Source: Robertkochia aurantiaca | Lineage (GTDB): Bacteria; Bacteroidota; Bacteroidia; Flavobacteriales; Flavobacteriaceae | Length of the DNA: 64,000 nt | NCBI RefSeq assembly: GCF_020166495.1 | Contig: NZ_JAINZS010000003.1 | Coordinates: 1-64,000 of the forward strand | Reading direction: 5' to 3' | In this document: positions 39,517 through 49,193 of the stretch, piece by piece | How positions within the stretch are numbered: position 1 is the first letter of the stretch | Layout: each line of letters opens with the position of its first letter | Translations under genes and position numbers: made by a program | Notes under the pieces: model-generated | Told to the model about the DNA's origin: nothing | The model's database searches: none | Seen by the model: only the letters and a program-made list of their open reading frames with translations

Positions 39517-41943
39517 TCAGATCTTGATCTGTAAGGTAGCATACCAGTTCCTTGGTGCCGACGGAATAATCCCGGGACCGGGATATCCTGTGGCCCGCCG
39601 GGTAAAGTATTTCTTATCCAGCAGGTTGTTTATACCCGTCTCCAATCTGAATCTCCCGTAAGAATAAGACAAAGAAACGTCCAGTATGTCGTAAGCTGGT
39701 ATTTGACCGATCACTCCACTGATGTTCGACTCCACAGAATTAGTGGCGTCTGTGAATTGTCTGGAAAGATAGGTGTACTGAACATTGGCCATCAGATTGC
39801 GGAAACCAAACCGCATTCCTGTTTTGATATTGAACTCAGGTACGAATTCCACCTCGTTACCTTCGATACCGGGCTGATCAGACTCTACGTATTCTGAGCG
39901 GATATAAGCCAGGTTCAAAAAATAATTCCAACTGAACTCATTATTCAGATCAATCAATTCAACCAAATTAATGTCAGTGAGAGATTCAAGGCCATACATC
40001 ACTGCATCTCCCACATTGCCGCGTTCACTGATCACCCGACCATCGCCCAGCTCCTTTTGCACAAAACCAATTCTACCATTATAGAATAAGCCAAAAACCC
40101 CCAAATCATAGGAGATAAGATCCCGGTAACTTCCTCTCAGACCAAGGTCGGCTGTATAGCCCTTCTCATCTGTGATATCAGGACTCACCGCAAAAGCAGG
40201 ATTGCTAATATTGATATCTGAGAAGGTTACAGACCGGTAATTCTGTGAAACATTTGCGTACAGTTCTGCTCCCTCAACCGGCTTATAACTCAGACCAACA
40301 CCCAACAGCATAAAGGCACGCTCGAAATCACGATTATCTTCAACCGTTTCCTCAAATATTACGTTGCCCGCAGCATCTGTATTGATGCGCTTAAAGAAAC
40401 CATCGCTCTGAGTTCTTATGTATTCAAGCCTGAAGCCGGGAGTTATCGACAGCTTATCAGAGAGATAGAAAATATTTTCACCAAACCACGCCAGGTTCAG
40501 GTTGGGAAGCTCAAATTCTGACTGGTCCGGATAATTCGGGAATTCATCGGTATAGAATCTGAAATCGGGACCTGCCTCATCACTCCCCGGCCCCTGTTTT
40601 TGAAAATTGTCTGCATCGTAAAATTTAAATCCTGTAAGAAAGGTGGCATCCTGTTCCCCGAATTTATATTCATGAAGCAAGCGGGTTTCGAAACCGTAGT
40701 TTTTAAAATCACCCTGAATCAGGTCACGTTCGGTAAGCGGATCTACCTGGTCTACGCGGTTCGAACGAAAGCCCAGAGCAAGTCGGGAAGCATTCAGACC
40801 AAAAAAATTAAAGGTGAAATTAGTACGCTCTGAAAAACGGTGCGAGAATTTCAGGTTATACAAAAACCAATCTACCTCAAACCAGTTTCTGCTTCGGTTG
40901 CTTTGAAAAGGATCTTCTTCGAACATCGAATCGGTCAGGCCACCGGCCTGCTGTGCCAGATATCTCAGGTAGGTGACCTCAGCCCTTAAAGAGGTGTTCT
41001 CATTGAAGGCGTACCCCAGGTTGGCAAAAACGTTTTTTGATTCGAACTCTGAATTGGGTCTGAAACCGTCTCCTTTCTTATAATTGAAATATGAATAATA
41101 GCTCCACTTACCGACCGTACCGCTAACGCTGGTGAAATTCGTATACAGACCAAAACTACCCGCGGTATTTCGTGTGATCAGTTCAAATGGCTTATTCCTG
41201 ATTGGTTCTTTCATTTTGAAATTTATGAGTCCGCCGAACTGTGTTCCGTATTGCAGGGAGGCTGCCCCCCTAATAACCTGTATCTCCTTAAGCCCTTCGG
41301 CAGCAGGAGAATAATAGCTTTCCGGATAGCCCAGTACATCAGCACTGATGTCATAGCCATTCTGCCGTGTATTGAAATTAGCGGTACGGTTTGGATCCAG
41401 CCCACGCCCTCCCACATTCAACTGCAGGCCGGCATCGTCGTTCTGATAGATATTGAGTCCGGCCACCTGACTGTAGATCTGCCTGGCATTATTGGTCGCC
41501 AGGTTGGCCATAGACTGATCGACCAGTACCACCTCATTTTTTTTACCGGCATAAATCGCAGTTTCTTCCACGTCTTTCAAACGAGATAATTCAAAAACCT
41601 TCGCTCTCCTGGCTGTGACTTCAACCTCGGTCAGAGATACCGATATGGGGCTTAATGCTATGTTCAGGGTTTCAGAGCCGTCAACACTCACCCGCTCTTC
41701 CTTCAGCTCATGTTCATATGAGAAGAACAAAAGATTCAGGAGCGTCTTTTCTGTGGAGAAAGAAAATTTGCCATCGGCATCAGAGGTGTCCAACAAACCC
41801 TTTTCCTTATCATAGATCTCTACAAAAGGGAGCGGTTCTCCGGTTGAAGCATCAGTAATAATGCCGCTTACGGTTCCCTGTGCCATCGCAAACACGCCCG
41901 AAAAGAGGGCAAAAAGCAGTTTAAAGTCCTTTAATCTCATCAT
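39517..41943 (-). CDS. TonB-dependent outer-membrane receptor, probably iron-related
   Basis: 808 residues. Signal peptide (FKLLFALFSGVFAMAQG), a carboxypeptidase-regulatory-like domain (GTVSGIITDASTGEPLPFVEI), the plug domain (about 125-240, with QVIRGAASLQYGTQFGGLI) and a 22-strand barrel ending in WYATLQIKI with terminal hydrophobic residues. The imelysin/DUF4856 neighbours suggest uptake of iron or a ferric chelate. Start ATG at 41943 or 41940, overlapping the HTTM gene by about 20 nt, so translation is coupled. Last gene of the operon. Confidence 0.92.
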   Translation of the reverse strand: MMRLKDFKLLFALFSGVFAMAQGTVSGIITDASTGEPLPFVEIYDKEKGLLDTSDADGKFSFSTEKTLLNLLFFSYEHELKEERVSVDGSETLNIALSPISVSLTEVEVTARRAKVFELSRLKDVEETAIYAGKKNEVVLVDQSMANLATNNARQIYSQVAGLNIYQNDDAGLQLNVGGRGLDPNRTANFNTRQNGYDISADVLGYPESYYSPAAEGLKEIQVIRGAASLQYGTQFGGLINFKMKEPIRNKPFELITRNTAGSFGLYTNFTSVSGTVGKWSYYSYFNYKKGDGFRPNSEFESKNVFANLGYAFNENTSLRAEVTYLRYLAQQAGGLTDSMFEEDPFQSNRSRNWFEVDWFLYNLKFSHRFSERTNFTFNFFGLNASRLALGFRSNRVDQVDPLTERDLIQGDFKNYGFETRLLHEYKFGEQDATFLTGFKFYDADNFQKQGPGSDEAGPDFRFYTDEFPNYPDQSEFELPNLNLAWFGENIFYLSDKLSITPGFRLEYIRTQSDGFFKRINTDAAGNVIFEETVEDNRDFERAFMLLGVGLSYKPVEGAELYANVSQNYRSVTFSDINISNPAFAVSPDITDEKGYTADLGLRGSYRDLISYDLGVFGLFYNGRIGFVQKELGDGRVISERGNVGDAVMYGLESLTDINLVELIDLNNEFSWNYFLNLAYIRSEYVESDQPGIEGNEVEFVPEFNIKTGMRFGFRNLMANVQYTYLSRQFTDATNSVESNISGVIGQIPAYDILDVSLSYSYGRFRLETGINNLLDKKYFTRRATGYPGPGIIPSAPRNWYATLQIKI

Positions 41944-43297
41944 TAAATGGTAAAATCCAGTTTTTAGGCTTAAAAGATTCCTTTTCGCGGTAAAGGTTGA
42001 CCGTATCATTGATAAAGGGCTGACTCAACCTGCCGTTGAGCGCAACATAACTCCTAGCATATACTTCCACATTCTCATGCCCCTGAGCACTGAAGTGATC
42101 TCCGAGGTAGTGCGCATACTCCAGAATAAAATCAGGCTGAAAACTCATTTGCTTTTCCTGAAAAGGCGTAAGAAAATCGCTGTTGTCAACCTCAAAACTC
42201 TTTCCGGTTTCTCCATTTCTTATCAGATAGGTTGTATACCCCACCTTATCCATGAGCATCACACGCCAGGAAAACCGAAATCCCTCTTCGCTCCAGAACA
42301 ACTCCCCGGGATAGAAGAGATACCTGAACGGAATCAGCAGCTGAAAGGCAAAAAAACCAATCAGCATTACCTTGATCCATTTACTTCCTGTTGGGATCAA
42401 ATTCTCATAAAAAGTGACAGAGGCTCCTCTACCGATCCATCCTGAAAATCGATCGGTCAGCTTGTCAATAAATGAAAGTATTTTGTGATGAAATCCGGCA
42501 TCAAAGAAGATAAGGGTTGAGACGATCATGATGAAAGGAAACATCCCTATCGGAAACAAGACTCTCGTAAAAACATGGAAGAACACAACCAGGCCAAAAG
42601 CCAGTAGACGCGTCTTCCGGTATAACAGTAAAAAAGGAATTGCCAGGTCATAGAGCATTCCGGCCCAGCTCATGGAGAAATGAAACCATTCCTGCTGCAT
42701 GAAACTTCCCCCGACAAGCGGAAGATCATATTTCGAAGGAAGCCAGATCTTCAGCGGCATTGCCCGCAACAACCAATCTGAGTTCAGCTTGGCCAGGCCT
42801 GCATAGAAATATACGATGGCCAGCATGAGCTTAATACTGTCTATGGTCCAGCATGGTACTTTCCTGTAGCTCTTTTTGAGACGGAAGGTATCAAGGGAAT
42901 AATAAGCAGAGGCAGGCAGAAAAATCATCAGGAAACCTACCAGGCTTATAAAATAATAATGGTTAAGATAGGTTGTCTTATCCATTAATTCGATATAGGT
43001 GAAGCTGAGAAAAAAGACACTAGCTGAGATTCTGTATCTGTAACCCAGTGCGATGCCAACAGCCGATAATCCACAAACAGCAAAAAGAACATAGGTCCAG
43101 GAACCTAATGGTTTCACCCATTCGAAACCATAATAGGAGAAATGAAAGGAAGGTTCAAGATATAGCTTTTCGATCCAACCGTTATACCAGAATCTGATGA
43201 TACTGAAACACATCATCACCCCGAAGAGGATGCGGAACACGGCCAGAGGGGCCGCATCGGTGAAACGATTCAAATAGCTTGTTAAACCTGAATGCAT
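41921..43297 (-). CDS. HTTM-domain membrane protein (vitamin K-dependent carboxylase-like)
   Basis: 458 residues with the HTTM pattern: FTDAAPLAVFRILFGVMMC at the N terminus, several membrane helices (GYRYRISASVFFLSFTYIELMDK, HYYFISLVGFLMIFLP), then a soluble C-terminal part (about 330-458). HTTM proteins share the fold of gamma-carboxylase; substrate unknown. It lies between the imelysin and the TonB receptor genes, an arrangement I recall from other flavobacteria. Its ATG directly follows the T-run of a hairpin. Confidence 0.87.
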   Translation of the reverse strand: MHSGLTSYLNRFTDAAPLAVFRILFGVMMCFSIIRFWYNGWIEKLYLEPSFHFSYYGFEWVKPLGSWTYVLFAVCGLSAVGIALGYRYRISASVFFLSFTYIELMDKTTYLNHYYFISLVGFLMIFLPASAYYSLDTFRLKKSYRKVPCWTIDSIKLMLAIVYFYAGLAKLNSDWLLRAMPLKIWLPSKYDLPLVGGSFMQQEWFHFSMSWAGMLYDLAIPFLLLYRKTRLLAFGLVVFFHVFTRVLFPIGMFPFIMIVSTLIFFDAGFHHKILSFIDKLTDRFSGWIGRGASVTFYENLIPTGSKWIKVMLIGFFAFQLLIPFRYLFYPGELFWSEEGFRFSWRVMLMDKVGYTTYLIRNGETGKSFEVDNSDFLTPFQEKQMSFQPDFILEYAHYLGDHFSAQGHENVEVYARSYVALNGRLSQPFINDTVNLYREKESFKPKNWILPFNDEIKGL

Positions 43298-43300
43298 AAA

Positions 43301-43329
43301 AAAAAGGATTCCCTCTTCAGGGAATCCGT
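43301..43329 (-). terminator. Hairpin terminator abutting the HTTM start codon
   Basis: GGATTCCCT-cttc-AGGGAATCC hairpin; on the reverse strand eight T follow, then ATGCA directly. Positioned about 20 nt after the imelysin stop, inside the iron operon. Confidence 0.8.
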
Positions 43330-43347
43330 CATTGTTATTTATTTTTA

Positions 43348-44469
43348 TTAATCGCCGTCGGCATCGACATAATCAATACTCACATTAAAGGCCTGTACCA
43401 TATCGACCTTCAGCAACACCACCGCCTTTTGCAGTTCATCGTACGCTTGTGTCATCATGGTATTATCTGTTGCTATCTGTTGAGAAAAACTCGGGTTCAA
43501 ACCAGAGATGGCATCACCTGCTGTATTGAATTGCGCATTGATCAGGGCATTCAGATCTTCACCGGCGTTCAACTCATTCAGGTAGTTCAGATAATCGGCA
43601 AAACCATTAGTACTCGGATTCGAATTATAGGAGACGCCATTGAAGAAATCTTTCACTGCGTCCAGAGCTGTCATGGCCAGTTCCCTGGAAACCTCACCAT
43701 TGTAATACGCCTCAACACGATCAGGAAGCGGTTCAGCTGAAAAAACTCCTGCAGGTATTCCGATCTTATTGGCTCTGAGGCCTTTTTCATAATAATAGAT
43801 ATAATCATTGGTGATCTTACTTACCGAACCGGTGGCAGAGGTCCCTGTATTTTTTACAAACGAGTCTCTGTAAAGGCTTTGCCAGTCTGTAAGCACTTCA
43901 GAAGTAAGCGCTTTCATACGATCAGAAACATCAGACAAATATTGCAGGTACGCCGCTCCGTTTTCTCCGTTGTAAACCGCCAGTATATCGGTATCGGTTT
44001 CACCGACGCCATACAGCAGGTAATCGAGGGCCGGAAATCCTACAGCATCATTATTATTGACATGTGACAGATCGTAAGAACCAGCAGCTATATTGTTCTC
44101 TACATCGGTAACCGAGGTCGGATAAACATTCATCTGGAAATTATAATCGATCTCTTCAGCCTTACCGATATTGAACATCTCTGCATATTGCCATGTCTTG
44201 TACGCCTCTAACCAGGCCGTACGCAACGCCAAAAGATTCGTCTGGTCGGGTTGAGAGACAAAAGCGTTCTTAGCAGCCACAAGGCCATCCAGTTTTGCAT
44301 CAAGGTCGGCATATACCGGGATAATGATATTATCGGCCATATGGGCCAGCATTGCCTGCCTGTCAAAATCGTCTGCAGAGCCTCCCGGACCCATGCCTGA
44401 ATCATCTGAGCCGCTGCAGGCTGCAAAGAATACCGCGATAATTGCTATCGATATATTTCTAATCCACAT
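43348..44469 (-). CDS. Imelysin-family lipoprotein
   Basis: 373 residues, lipobox signal SIAIIAVFFAACSG. The mature part is an imelysin/insulin-cleaving-type helical domain (ALRTAWLEAYKTWQYAEMF near residue 90, GVGETDTDILAVYNG). The family's GxHxxE metal motif is GFPALD here (144-149), so His and Glu are replaced. It likely works in iron acquisition at the outer membrane as the family does, but without this site. Second gene of the iron operon. Confidence 0.88.
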   Translation of the reverse strand: MWIRNISIAIIAVFFAACSGSDDSGMGPGGSADDFDRQAMLAHMADNIIIPVYADLDAKLDGLVAAKNAFVSQPDQTNLLALRTAWLEAYKTWQYAEMFNIGKAEEIDYNFQMNVYPTSVTDVENNIAAGSYDLSHVNNNDAVGFPALDYLLYGVGETDTDILAVYNGENGAAYLQYLSDVSDRMKALTSEVLTDWQSLYRDSFVKNTGTSATGSVSKITNDYIYYYEKGLRANKIGIPAGVFSAEPLPDRVEAYYNGEVSRELAMTALDAVKDFFNGVSYNSNPSTNGFADYLNYLNELNAGEDLNALINAQFNTAGDAISGLNPSFSQQIATDNTMMTQAYDELQKAVVLLKVDMVQAFNVSIDYVDADGD

Positions 44470-44533
44470 AATGAAAAAATTTATTTAAAACAGCCGGCAG
44501 GGAATATTTCCCTGCTCCGGCTTTCTATTTCTT

Positions 44534-45730
44534 TTAAAGTGTTTCCTCGACCACCAGGCCAAATCGGTCTGCGATCTCCTGAGAAATCGTATCCAGGGTT
44601 TCGGCAGAAACATCCCAGAATCCATCACCTGCCAAAAGCTGAGCGATGTAATCATTCACCTCAGCATTGCTGAAGTAAGGCGAAACAGTTCCCGGCTGGC
44701 GGGTAAACTGAAGGCTGTAAATAAAACCGAATCCTTCAGACAGGTCGTGAAAAGCGGCAGCATAATCACCCTGCTCCAGCATATTCTTACCGGTTTGCAG
44801 ATAATAAACCGCACGAATCGCGATCACCTTAGAGATCAATTCCCTGATGATCTCAGCCTGCTCATCTCTGAGAGCATAATCTTTTTCAACGATAGCAGCA
44901 CGACCCAGTGCAAAAGCGTTGAAAACATCTGCCGCGATACCTGCGTAGTCTTCATCATTCTCTACCCTTGCCAGGTATTTATTCAGGTAGCTGTCTGCCC
45001 CAAGAGCCGGCATGGAAGGATCGCTCTCCAGTCCGTAAAGGTAGCCGTAAGCCTCATCCCATTTGTGCTCCATAACGGTGTAAGATTTACCTTCTGCAGT
45101 AACCCCGTTGTTATTGTCTTCAACATTGGTCGATTCATCAAGTACCGAACTGCTTAAATAATTATTGAGCATCTGGTCTACCATCAGACCACCGATCAGC
45201 GATTTGATAAATGCCTGGTTCAATTCAAGTCCTTTGCCATTTACATAGCGTACAGAACCTCCACCAGATTCCTGGATCTGTCCGGCCACTCCGGCAGCCG
45301 CAGTTTGCTCCCAGTTCGGGAATACCAGATTAGCCTGATCTGCCAGCCATGAGCTGAAATCAGCCTTGATCTCATTTGAAAGGGTGGTGTTGGCAGAAAA
45401 GAAATCTCTTGACGCAGCGGTTTTGCTGTATATATTCTTCCCTGAAGCATTCAGTGAAGCATCTTCAAAATCATTACCCCCTTCAGCATGTGTAAACATC
45501 CCTTCAAGACTTTCTGCTGTCTGAGTGGGATCTAAAAGTGCTGAAGCCAGTTCTTCAGCCATAAGTATACGGGTGGTCTGCCCATTAAAATCTACCGTTG
45601 AATTCCCCTCACGGCTAAAGTCATAGGTCAGGGGTGTTTCAATAGTTCCCGAATCAATATTGTCGTCATCGTTTGAACAAGAAGCCATCACCATGGCAAG
45701 AGTCAGGACACTTAATAAACCTCGTTTCAT
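44534..45730 (-). CDS. DUF4856-domain lipoprotein
   Basis: 398 residues with lipobox MASCSN and acidic DDDN. The mature part matches the DUF4856 pattern (LTYDFSREGNSTVDFNGQT, MLNNYLSSSVLD, SYTVMEHKWDEAYGYLYG, VNDYIAQLLAGDGFWDV). DUF4856 proteins are, as I recall, usually next to imelysins and thought to act in iron uptake; biochemistry is not known. First gene of the operon, behind the operator pair. Confidence 0.88.
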   Translation of the reverse strand: MKRGLLSVLTLAMVMASCSNDDDNIDSGTIETPLTYDFSREGNSTVDFNGQTTRILMAEELASALLDPTQTAESLEGMFTHAEGGNDFEDASLNASGKNIYSKTAASRDFFSANTTLSNEIKADFSSWLADQANLVFPNWEQTAAAGVAGQIQESGGGSVRYVNGKGLELNQAFIKSLIGGLMVDQMLNNYLSSSVLDESTNVEDNNNGVTAEGKSYTVMEHKWDEAYGYLYGLESDPSMPALGADSYLNKYLARVENDEDYAGIAADVFNAFALGRAAIVEKDYALRDEQAEIIRELISKVIAIRAVYYLQTGKNMLEQGDYAAAFHDLSEGFGFIYSLQFTRQPGTVSPYFSNAEVNDYIAQLLAGDGFWDVSAETLDTISQEIADRFGLVVEETL

Positions 45731-45740
45731 GTACGTCTTT

Positions 45741-45763
45741 TTATTTAGATTAAGTTTAAATAA
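45741..45763. promoter_or_regulatory. Palindromic operator candidate A of the iron operon
   Basis: 23-bp imperfect palindrome beginning TTATTTAG and ending TAAATAA (18 of 23 positions symmetric). It lies 10 nt upstream of the DUF4856 start, downstream of the -7 box. It differs from site B by one base, and resembles DtxR-type iron/manganese boxes. Confidence 0.65.
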
Positions 45764-45779
45764 CGTTGTTGATCGGAAG

Positions 45780-45787
45780 CAAAAATA
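45780..45787 (-). promoter_or_regulatory. -7 box of the iron-uptake operon
   Basis: TATTTTTG on the reverse strand, lying between operator candidates A and B. The -33 region is not clear. Confidence 0.55.
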
Positions 45788-45812
45788 AGTATCATTTAAA
45801 GACTCTGAAAAT

Positions 45813-45835
45813 TTATTTAGATTAATTTTAAATAA
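45813..45835. promoter_or_regulatory. Palindromic operator candidate B of the iron operon
   Basis: Same 23-bp element as site A except for one base (T for G at position 14), 72 bp upstream, beyond the -7 box. The pair would let a repressor block RNA polymerase from both sides or loop. Confidence 0.65.
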
Positions 45836-45872
45836 TATTTTCCAATGAAAACCCGGGCCACAATAAACTCTG

Positions 45873-46739
45873 TTAATGGTATTTGGTGAAGATTTTGAGC
45901 GCTTCGTTATAGGCGCTTTCGAAGCTCATCGCCCGAACCCCTGTTTCGGCATGACGCTTGTTCATATAGGACAGCAGTTTTTCGGTAGGCATATTTCCCG
46001 TGAGCTCATCCTTAGCCATAGGACAACCGCCAAAGCCCTGAATAGCTCCGTCAAACCTTCGGCAACCGGAATTATAAGCCGCCTCTACTTTTTCATACCA
46101 GGAAGTTGGTGTGGTATGTAAATGTGCTCCAAGTTCAATTTCGGGGTACTGCGGGATCAGGTCGCTAAAGAGGTATTCAATCACTTCTGGTGTCGAACTG
46201 CCTACGGTATCTGACAGGGAAATGATCTCCACACCCATTCCCGCAAGCTTTTCGGTCCACCGTGAAACAATATCCACATTCCAAGGGTCTCCATAGGGAT
46301 TACCAAAACCCATGGAAAGATAAGCCACCACCTTTTTATCATTCGAGCGGGCTATAGACAGAATCTCCTGTAAGATTTCGATACTTTGTGCTATGGTTTT
46401 ATGCGTATTACGCATCTGAAAGTTTTCTGAGATCGAGAAGGGATACCCCAGGTAATCGATCTCCTCATAGACCGATGCATCTGAGGCACCTCGCACGTTG
46501 GCTACAATAGCCAGCAGTTTACTGGAGGTAGCCGAAAGATCGAGACCTTTCAGCACATCTGCCGTGTCGGCCATTTGAGGAATAGCTTTTGGAGAGACAA
46601 AACTTCCGAAATCAATGGTATCGAACCCGCATCGCAGTAATGCCTGAATGTAGTCGATCTTCATTTCTGTGGGAATAAAATCGCGAATGCCCTGCATGGC
46701 ATCTCTCGGACATTCGATAAGTTTTACTTTCTCGCCCAT
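45873..46739 (-). CDS. Hydroxymethylglutaryl-CoA lyase
   Basis: Splits HMG-CoA to acetyl-CoA and acetoacetate in leucine breakdown. 288 residues of the DRE-TIM family: ECPRDAMQGIRDFIP at the N terminus, LGAHLHTTPTSWYEK with the metal His, and the C-terminal signature GCPMAKDELTGNMPTE with the conserved Cys. First residues reach back to a stop-start junction with the HAD gene. Leucine dehydrogenase at 52966 suits leucine catabolism too. Confidence 0.93.
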   Translation of the reverse strand: MGEKVKLIECPRDAMQGIRDFIPTEMKIDYIQALLRCGFDTIDFGSFVSPKAIPQMADTADVLKGLDLSATSSKLLAIVANVRGASDASVYEEIDYLGYPFSISENFQMRNTHKTIAQSIEILQEILSIARSNDKKVVAYLSMGFGNPYGDPWNVDIVSRWTEKLAGMGVEIISLSDTVGSSTPEVIEYLFSDLIPQYPEIELGAHLHTTPTSWYEKVEAAYNSGCRRFDGAIQGFGGCPMAKDELTGNMPTEKLLSYMNKRHAETGVRAMSFESAYNEALKIFTKYH

Positions 46740-47393
46740 TTATAATGATTTGATCGTTTCAGCATGTAACTCACGCATGGAAGCTATTAACAGGTCTGCT
46801 TCAGAAAGATCCTGGTTCCCTGAATTCGGATTCACAAACCCTACACAGCTCATCCCGGCTGCTTTGGCGGCCGAAACACCGTGTTTGCTATCTTCTATGA
46901 CCACAAATCCGGAGGGAGCTACATCATATAAACTCGCCACCTTCAGGAAAATGTCAGGAGCAGGCTTGCTTCTTTCTATATTTTCTCCGCTTACCAGATG
47001 ATCAAAATACCTGGTGAAACCTAAGATTTCCATAAATGCATCGATAACCTTTTCAGGGGAGGAAGAAGCCAGAGACAGACGAAAGCCTTTCTCATTTAGC
47101 TCTTCAAGCACGTCTTGCACACCGGGAACCGCCTGCACCTTATCCTTGTGAAGCATTTGAAAAAAGAGTTCTTTATGAACAGCAATCAATTTTTCCAAAG
47201 GCTTCTCCAGAGAAAAATCAGCTTTGACACGTTCCCACATAGGCCTGTTCGCAGTACCCACCAGCGAATTGTAATATTCATCAGAGAGTTCATGACCCAG
47301 ATCTTCCAGACACACCGACAATACCTCACGATGATATGGCTCGCTGTCTACAAGCACTCCGTCCATATCGAATATCACATGTTTTCTGATCAT
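46740..47393 (-). CDS. HAD-family hydrolase, beta-phosphoglucomutase-like
   Basis: 217 residues with the class C1 cap HAD layout: motif I VIFDMDGVLVDSEP, motif II LASSSPEKV, motif III Lys in SKPAPDIFL, motif IV VIEDSKHGVSAAKAAG. The ATG at 47393 is chosen because motif I follows three residues later. Substrate unknown. Adjacent to the HMG-CoA lyase with no gap (stop-start junction at 46739-46740). Confidence 0.9.
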   Translation of the reverse strand: MIRKHVIFDMDGVLVDSEPYHREVLSVCLEDLGHELSDEYYNSLVGTANRPMWERVKADFSLEKPLEKLIAVHKELFFQMLHKDKVQAVPGVQDVLEELNEKGFRLSLASSSPEKVIDAFMEILGFTRYFDHLVSGENIERSKPAPDIFLKVASLYDVAPSGFVVIEDSKHGVSAAKAAGMSCVGFVNPNSGNQDLSEADLLIASMRELHAETIKSL

Positions 47394-47446
47394 CACGGTT
47401 TTAAGCGTATCAAATATAATTAACCTGAAAGGGCTGAACAATTATT

Positions 47447-48067
47447 TTATCCAAGAAGAAGGAAAACCGCTATCCCGCAAAAAACCACTACCTGCAGCCA
47501 GCTGAAGAAAACACCGGCGTTTTTATGCCGGTTAAGGTAAAATGCGATCTTGTCGGCCAACAACGCTATGAGGGTGAAAATAAAAAAGGAGACAACAATG
47601 AAAAGACCTCCAAGAATAAAGAATTGATATACTGCACTCAAAGAGTCGCTAAACAGGAATCCCGGAAAAAAAGCCAGGAAAAACACCGAGACCTTCGGGT
47701 TGAGAACGTTCATCATAAAACCCTGCCCAAACAGCGCAGCAAGACCCTTTCTGGGAACATGTGACTGAGCTATGCTTATGCGCTCCCTGCTCTTAAATAC
47801 ACGATATGCCAGAAACAAAAGGTAAGCAGCCCCCACCGTTTTAATTCCTGTAAACAACAATTCACTTTCCCTGATTAGGGCTGAAACCCCAAAAGCAACC
47901 AATGCCGTATGTATAATGCATCCGCTCATCAGACCTGCAATTGTCGCCAAAGCGTACCGAAAGCCATGAGCCATACTTTGCATCATAACAAAAATATTAT
48001 CAGGCCCGGGCGATATCGCCAGCAAAGCAGAAGAAACCACAAAGGCATATAAGATCTCAGGATTCAT
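47447..48067 (-). CDS. LysE-family translocator
   Basis: 206-residue membrane protein with about six helices and the LysE motif [16 protein letters not shown], then [16 protein letters not shown] and [15 protein letters not shown]. Exports amino acids or related compounds; the substrate cannot be read. Its start overlaps the pyrD stop by 4 nt, and it lies 53 nt before the HAD gene. Confidence 0.92.
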   Translation of the reverse strand: MNPEILYAFVVSSALLAISPGPDNIFVMMQSMAHGFRYALATIAGLMSGCIIHTALVAFGVSALIRESELLFTGIKTVGAAYLLFLAYRVFKSRERISIAQSHVPRKGLAALFGQGFMMNVLNPKVSVFFLAFFPGFLFSDSLSAVYQFFILGGLFIVVSFFIFTLIALLADKIAFYLNRHKNAGVFFSWLQVVVFCGIAVFLLLG

Positions 48068-49083
48068 GATCGATCAAGGAGTGCTTTGTTTATCGATTTG
48101 ATGAGAGCGGGGCCCTCATATATAAATCCTGTATACAACTGGACAAGACTGGCTCCCGCATCGAGCTTTTCCAGAGCATCTTCCGCAGAATGTATCCCTC
48201 CTACCCCAATAATCGGAAAAGAACCGCCACTTTCACGATGCAGGAAACGAATAACTTCGGTAGATCTCTCTTTCAGCGGTTTTCCGCTTAGCCCTCCGGT
48301 TTCAGTCTTATTATCATCTTGCAATCCTTCACGGGAAATAGTGGTATTGGTAGCGATCACACCGGCGATTCCCGTATCACGAACGATATCTACTATGTCT
48401 TTCAGCTGACTGTCGGTGAGATCGGGAGCAATTTTAAGCAGTACCGGTCTGGGTTCAGGCTTCTCCTTATTAAGCTTCTGAAGCCTGTTCAACAAACGCG
48501 TAAGAGGCTCTTTATCCTGTAGGGCCCTGAGATTTGGCGTGTTTGGAGAACTCACGTTAACCACAAAATAGTCTACCACCTCATAAAGCGCTTCAAAACA
48601 TGCCTCATAATCATCGATGGCCTGCTCGTTAGGAGTTACTTTATTCTTTCCGATATTTCCACCGATCAATACGCCGTTCTTCTTCTCCAGTCTCAGGCGG
48701 GCCTCACTCACTCCGCCATTATTGAATCCCATACGATTGATGATCGCCTGATCTTCCTTTAGACGAAACAACCGCTTTTTCGGATTCCCGGGCTGAGCCT
48801 TTGGAGTAAGGGTTCCCACTTCGATAAACCCAAAGCCATAATCAGACAGTTCCCTGAATAAGACCGCGTCTTTATCAAATCCCGCAGCCAGACCCACAGG
48901 ATTCCTGAAGGTAAGTCCAAAGACCTCCCGCTCCAGACGGGGGTCATCAACCACAAAGTTCTTTCGAACCAGGGCGGCATAACCGGGTATCCCGTGTAGA
49001 AAGCGTATCAGCCTGAAAGTGAAATAATGAACCTGTTCCGGATCAAAACGAAAAAGTAGCGGACGTAGCAGTGCCTTGTACAT
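48064..49083 (-). CDS. pyrD: Dihydroorotate dehydrogenase (quinone), class 2
   Basis: Fourth step of pyrimidine synthesis, membrane-linked, electrons to quinone. 339 residues with an N-terminal membrane-association segment ([20 protein letters not shown]), the FMN/orotate motif [38 protein letters not shown], the catalytic-Ser region [13 protein letters not shown] and C-terminal [14 protein letters not shown]. First gene of the pyrD-LysE-HAD-HMGL unit. Confidence 0.96.
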   Translation of the reverse strand: MYKALLRPLLFRFDPEQVHYFTFRLIRFLHGIPGYAALVRKNFVVDDPRLEREVFGLTFRNPVGLAAGFDKDAVLFRELSDYGFGFIEVGTLTPKAQPGNPKKRLFRLKEDQAIINRMGFNNGGVSEARLRLEKKNGVLIGGNIGKNKVTPNEQAIDDYEACFEALYEVVDYFVVNVSSPNTPNLRALQDKEPLTRLLNRLQKLNKEKPEPRPVLLKIAPDLTDSQLKDIVDIVRDTGIAGVIATNTTISREGLQDDNKTETGGLSGKPLKERSTEVIRFLHRESGGSFPIIGVGGIHSAEDALEKLDAGASLVQLYTGFIYEGPALIKSINKALLDRS

Positions 49084-49172
49084 AGTTTTCAGGATTTTGG
49101 CAAAAATAGCACTAAAGGCAGTAACCCTGAAGCAAAAGCAAGCTTAAAATTTCAGGTATTATTCTTAAATAG

Positions 49173-49180
49173 TAATTTTG
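49173..49180 (+). promoter_or_regulatory. -7 box of pepT
   Basis: TAATTTTG, 13 nt before the pepT ATG at 49194. A TTC stands at the -33 position. Confidence 0.45.
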
Positions 49181-49193
49181 AAAAAAATCACTC

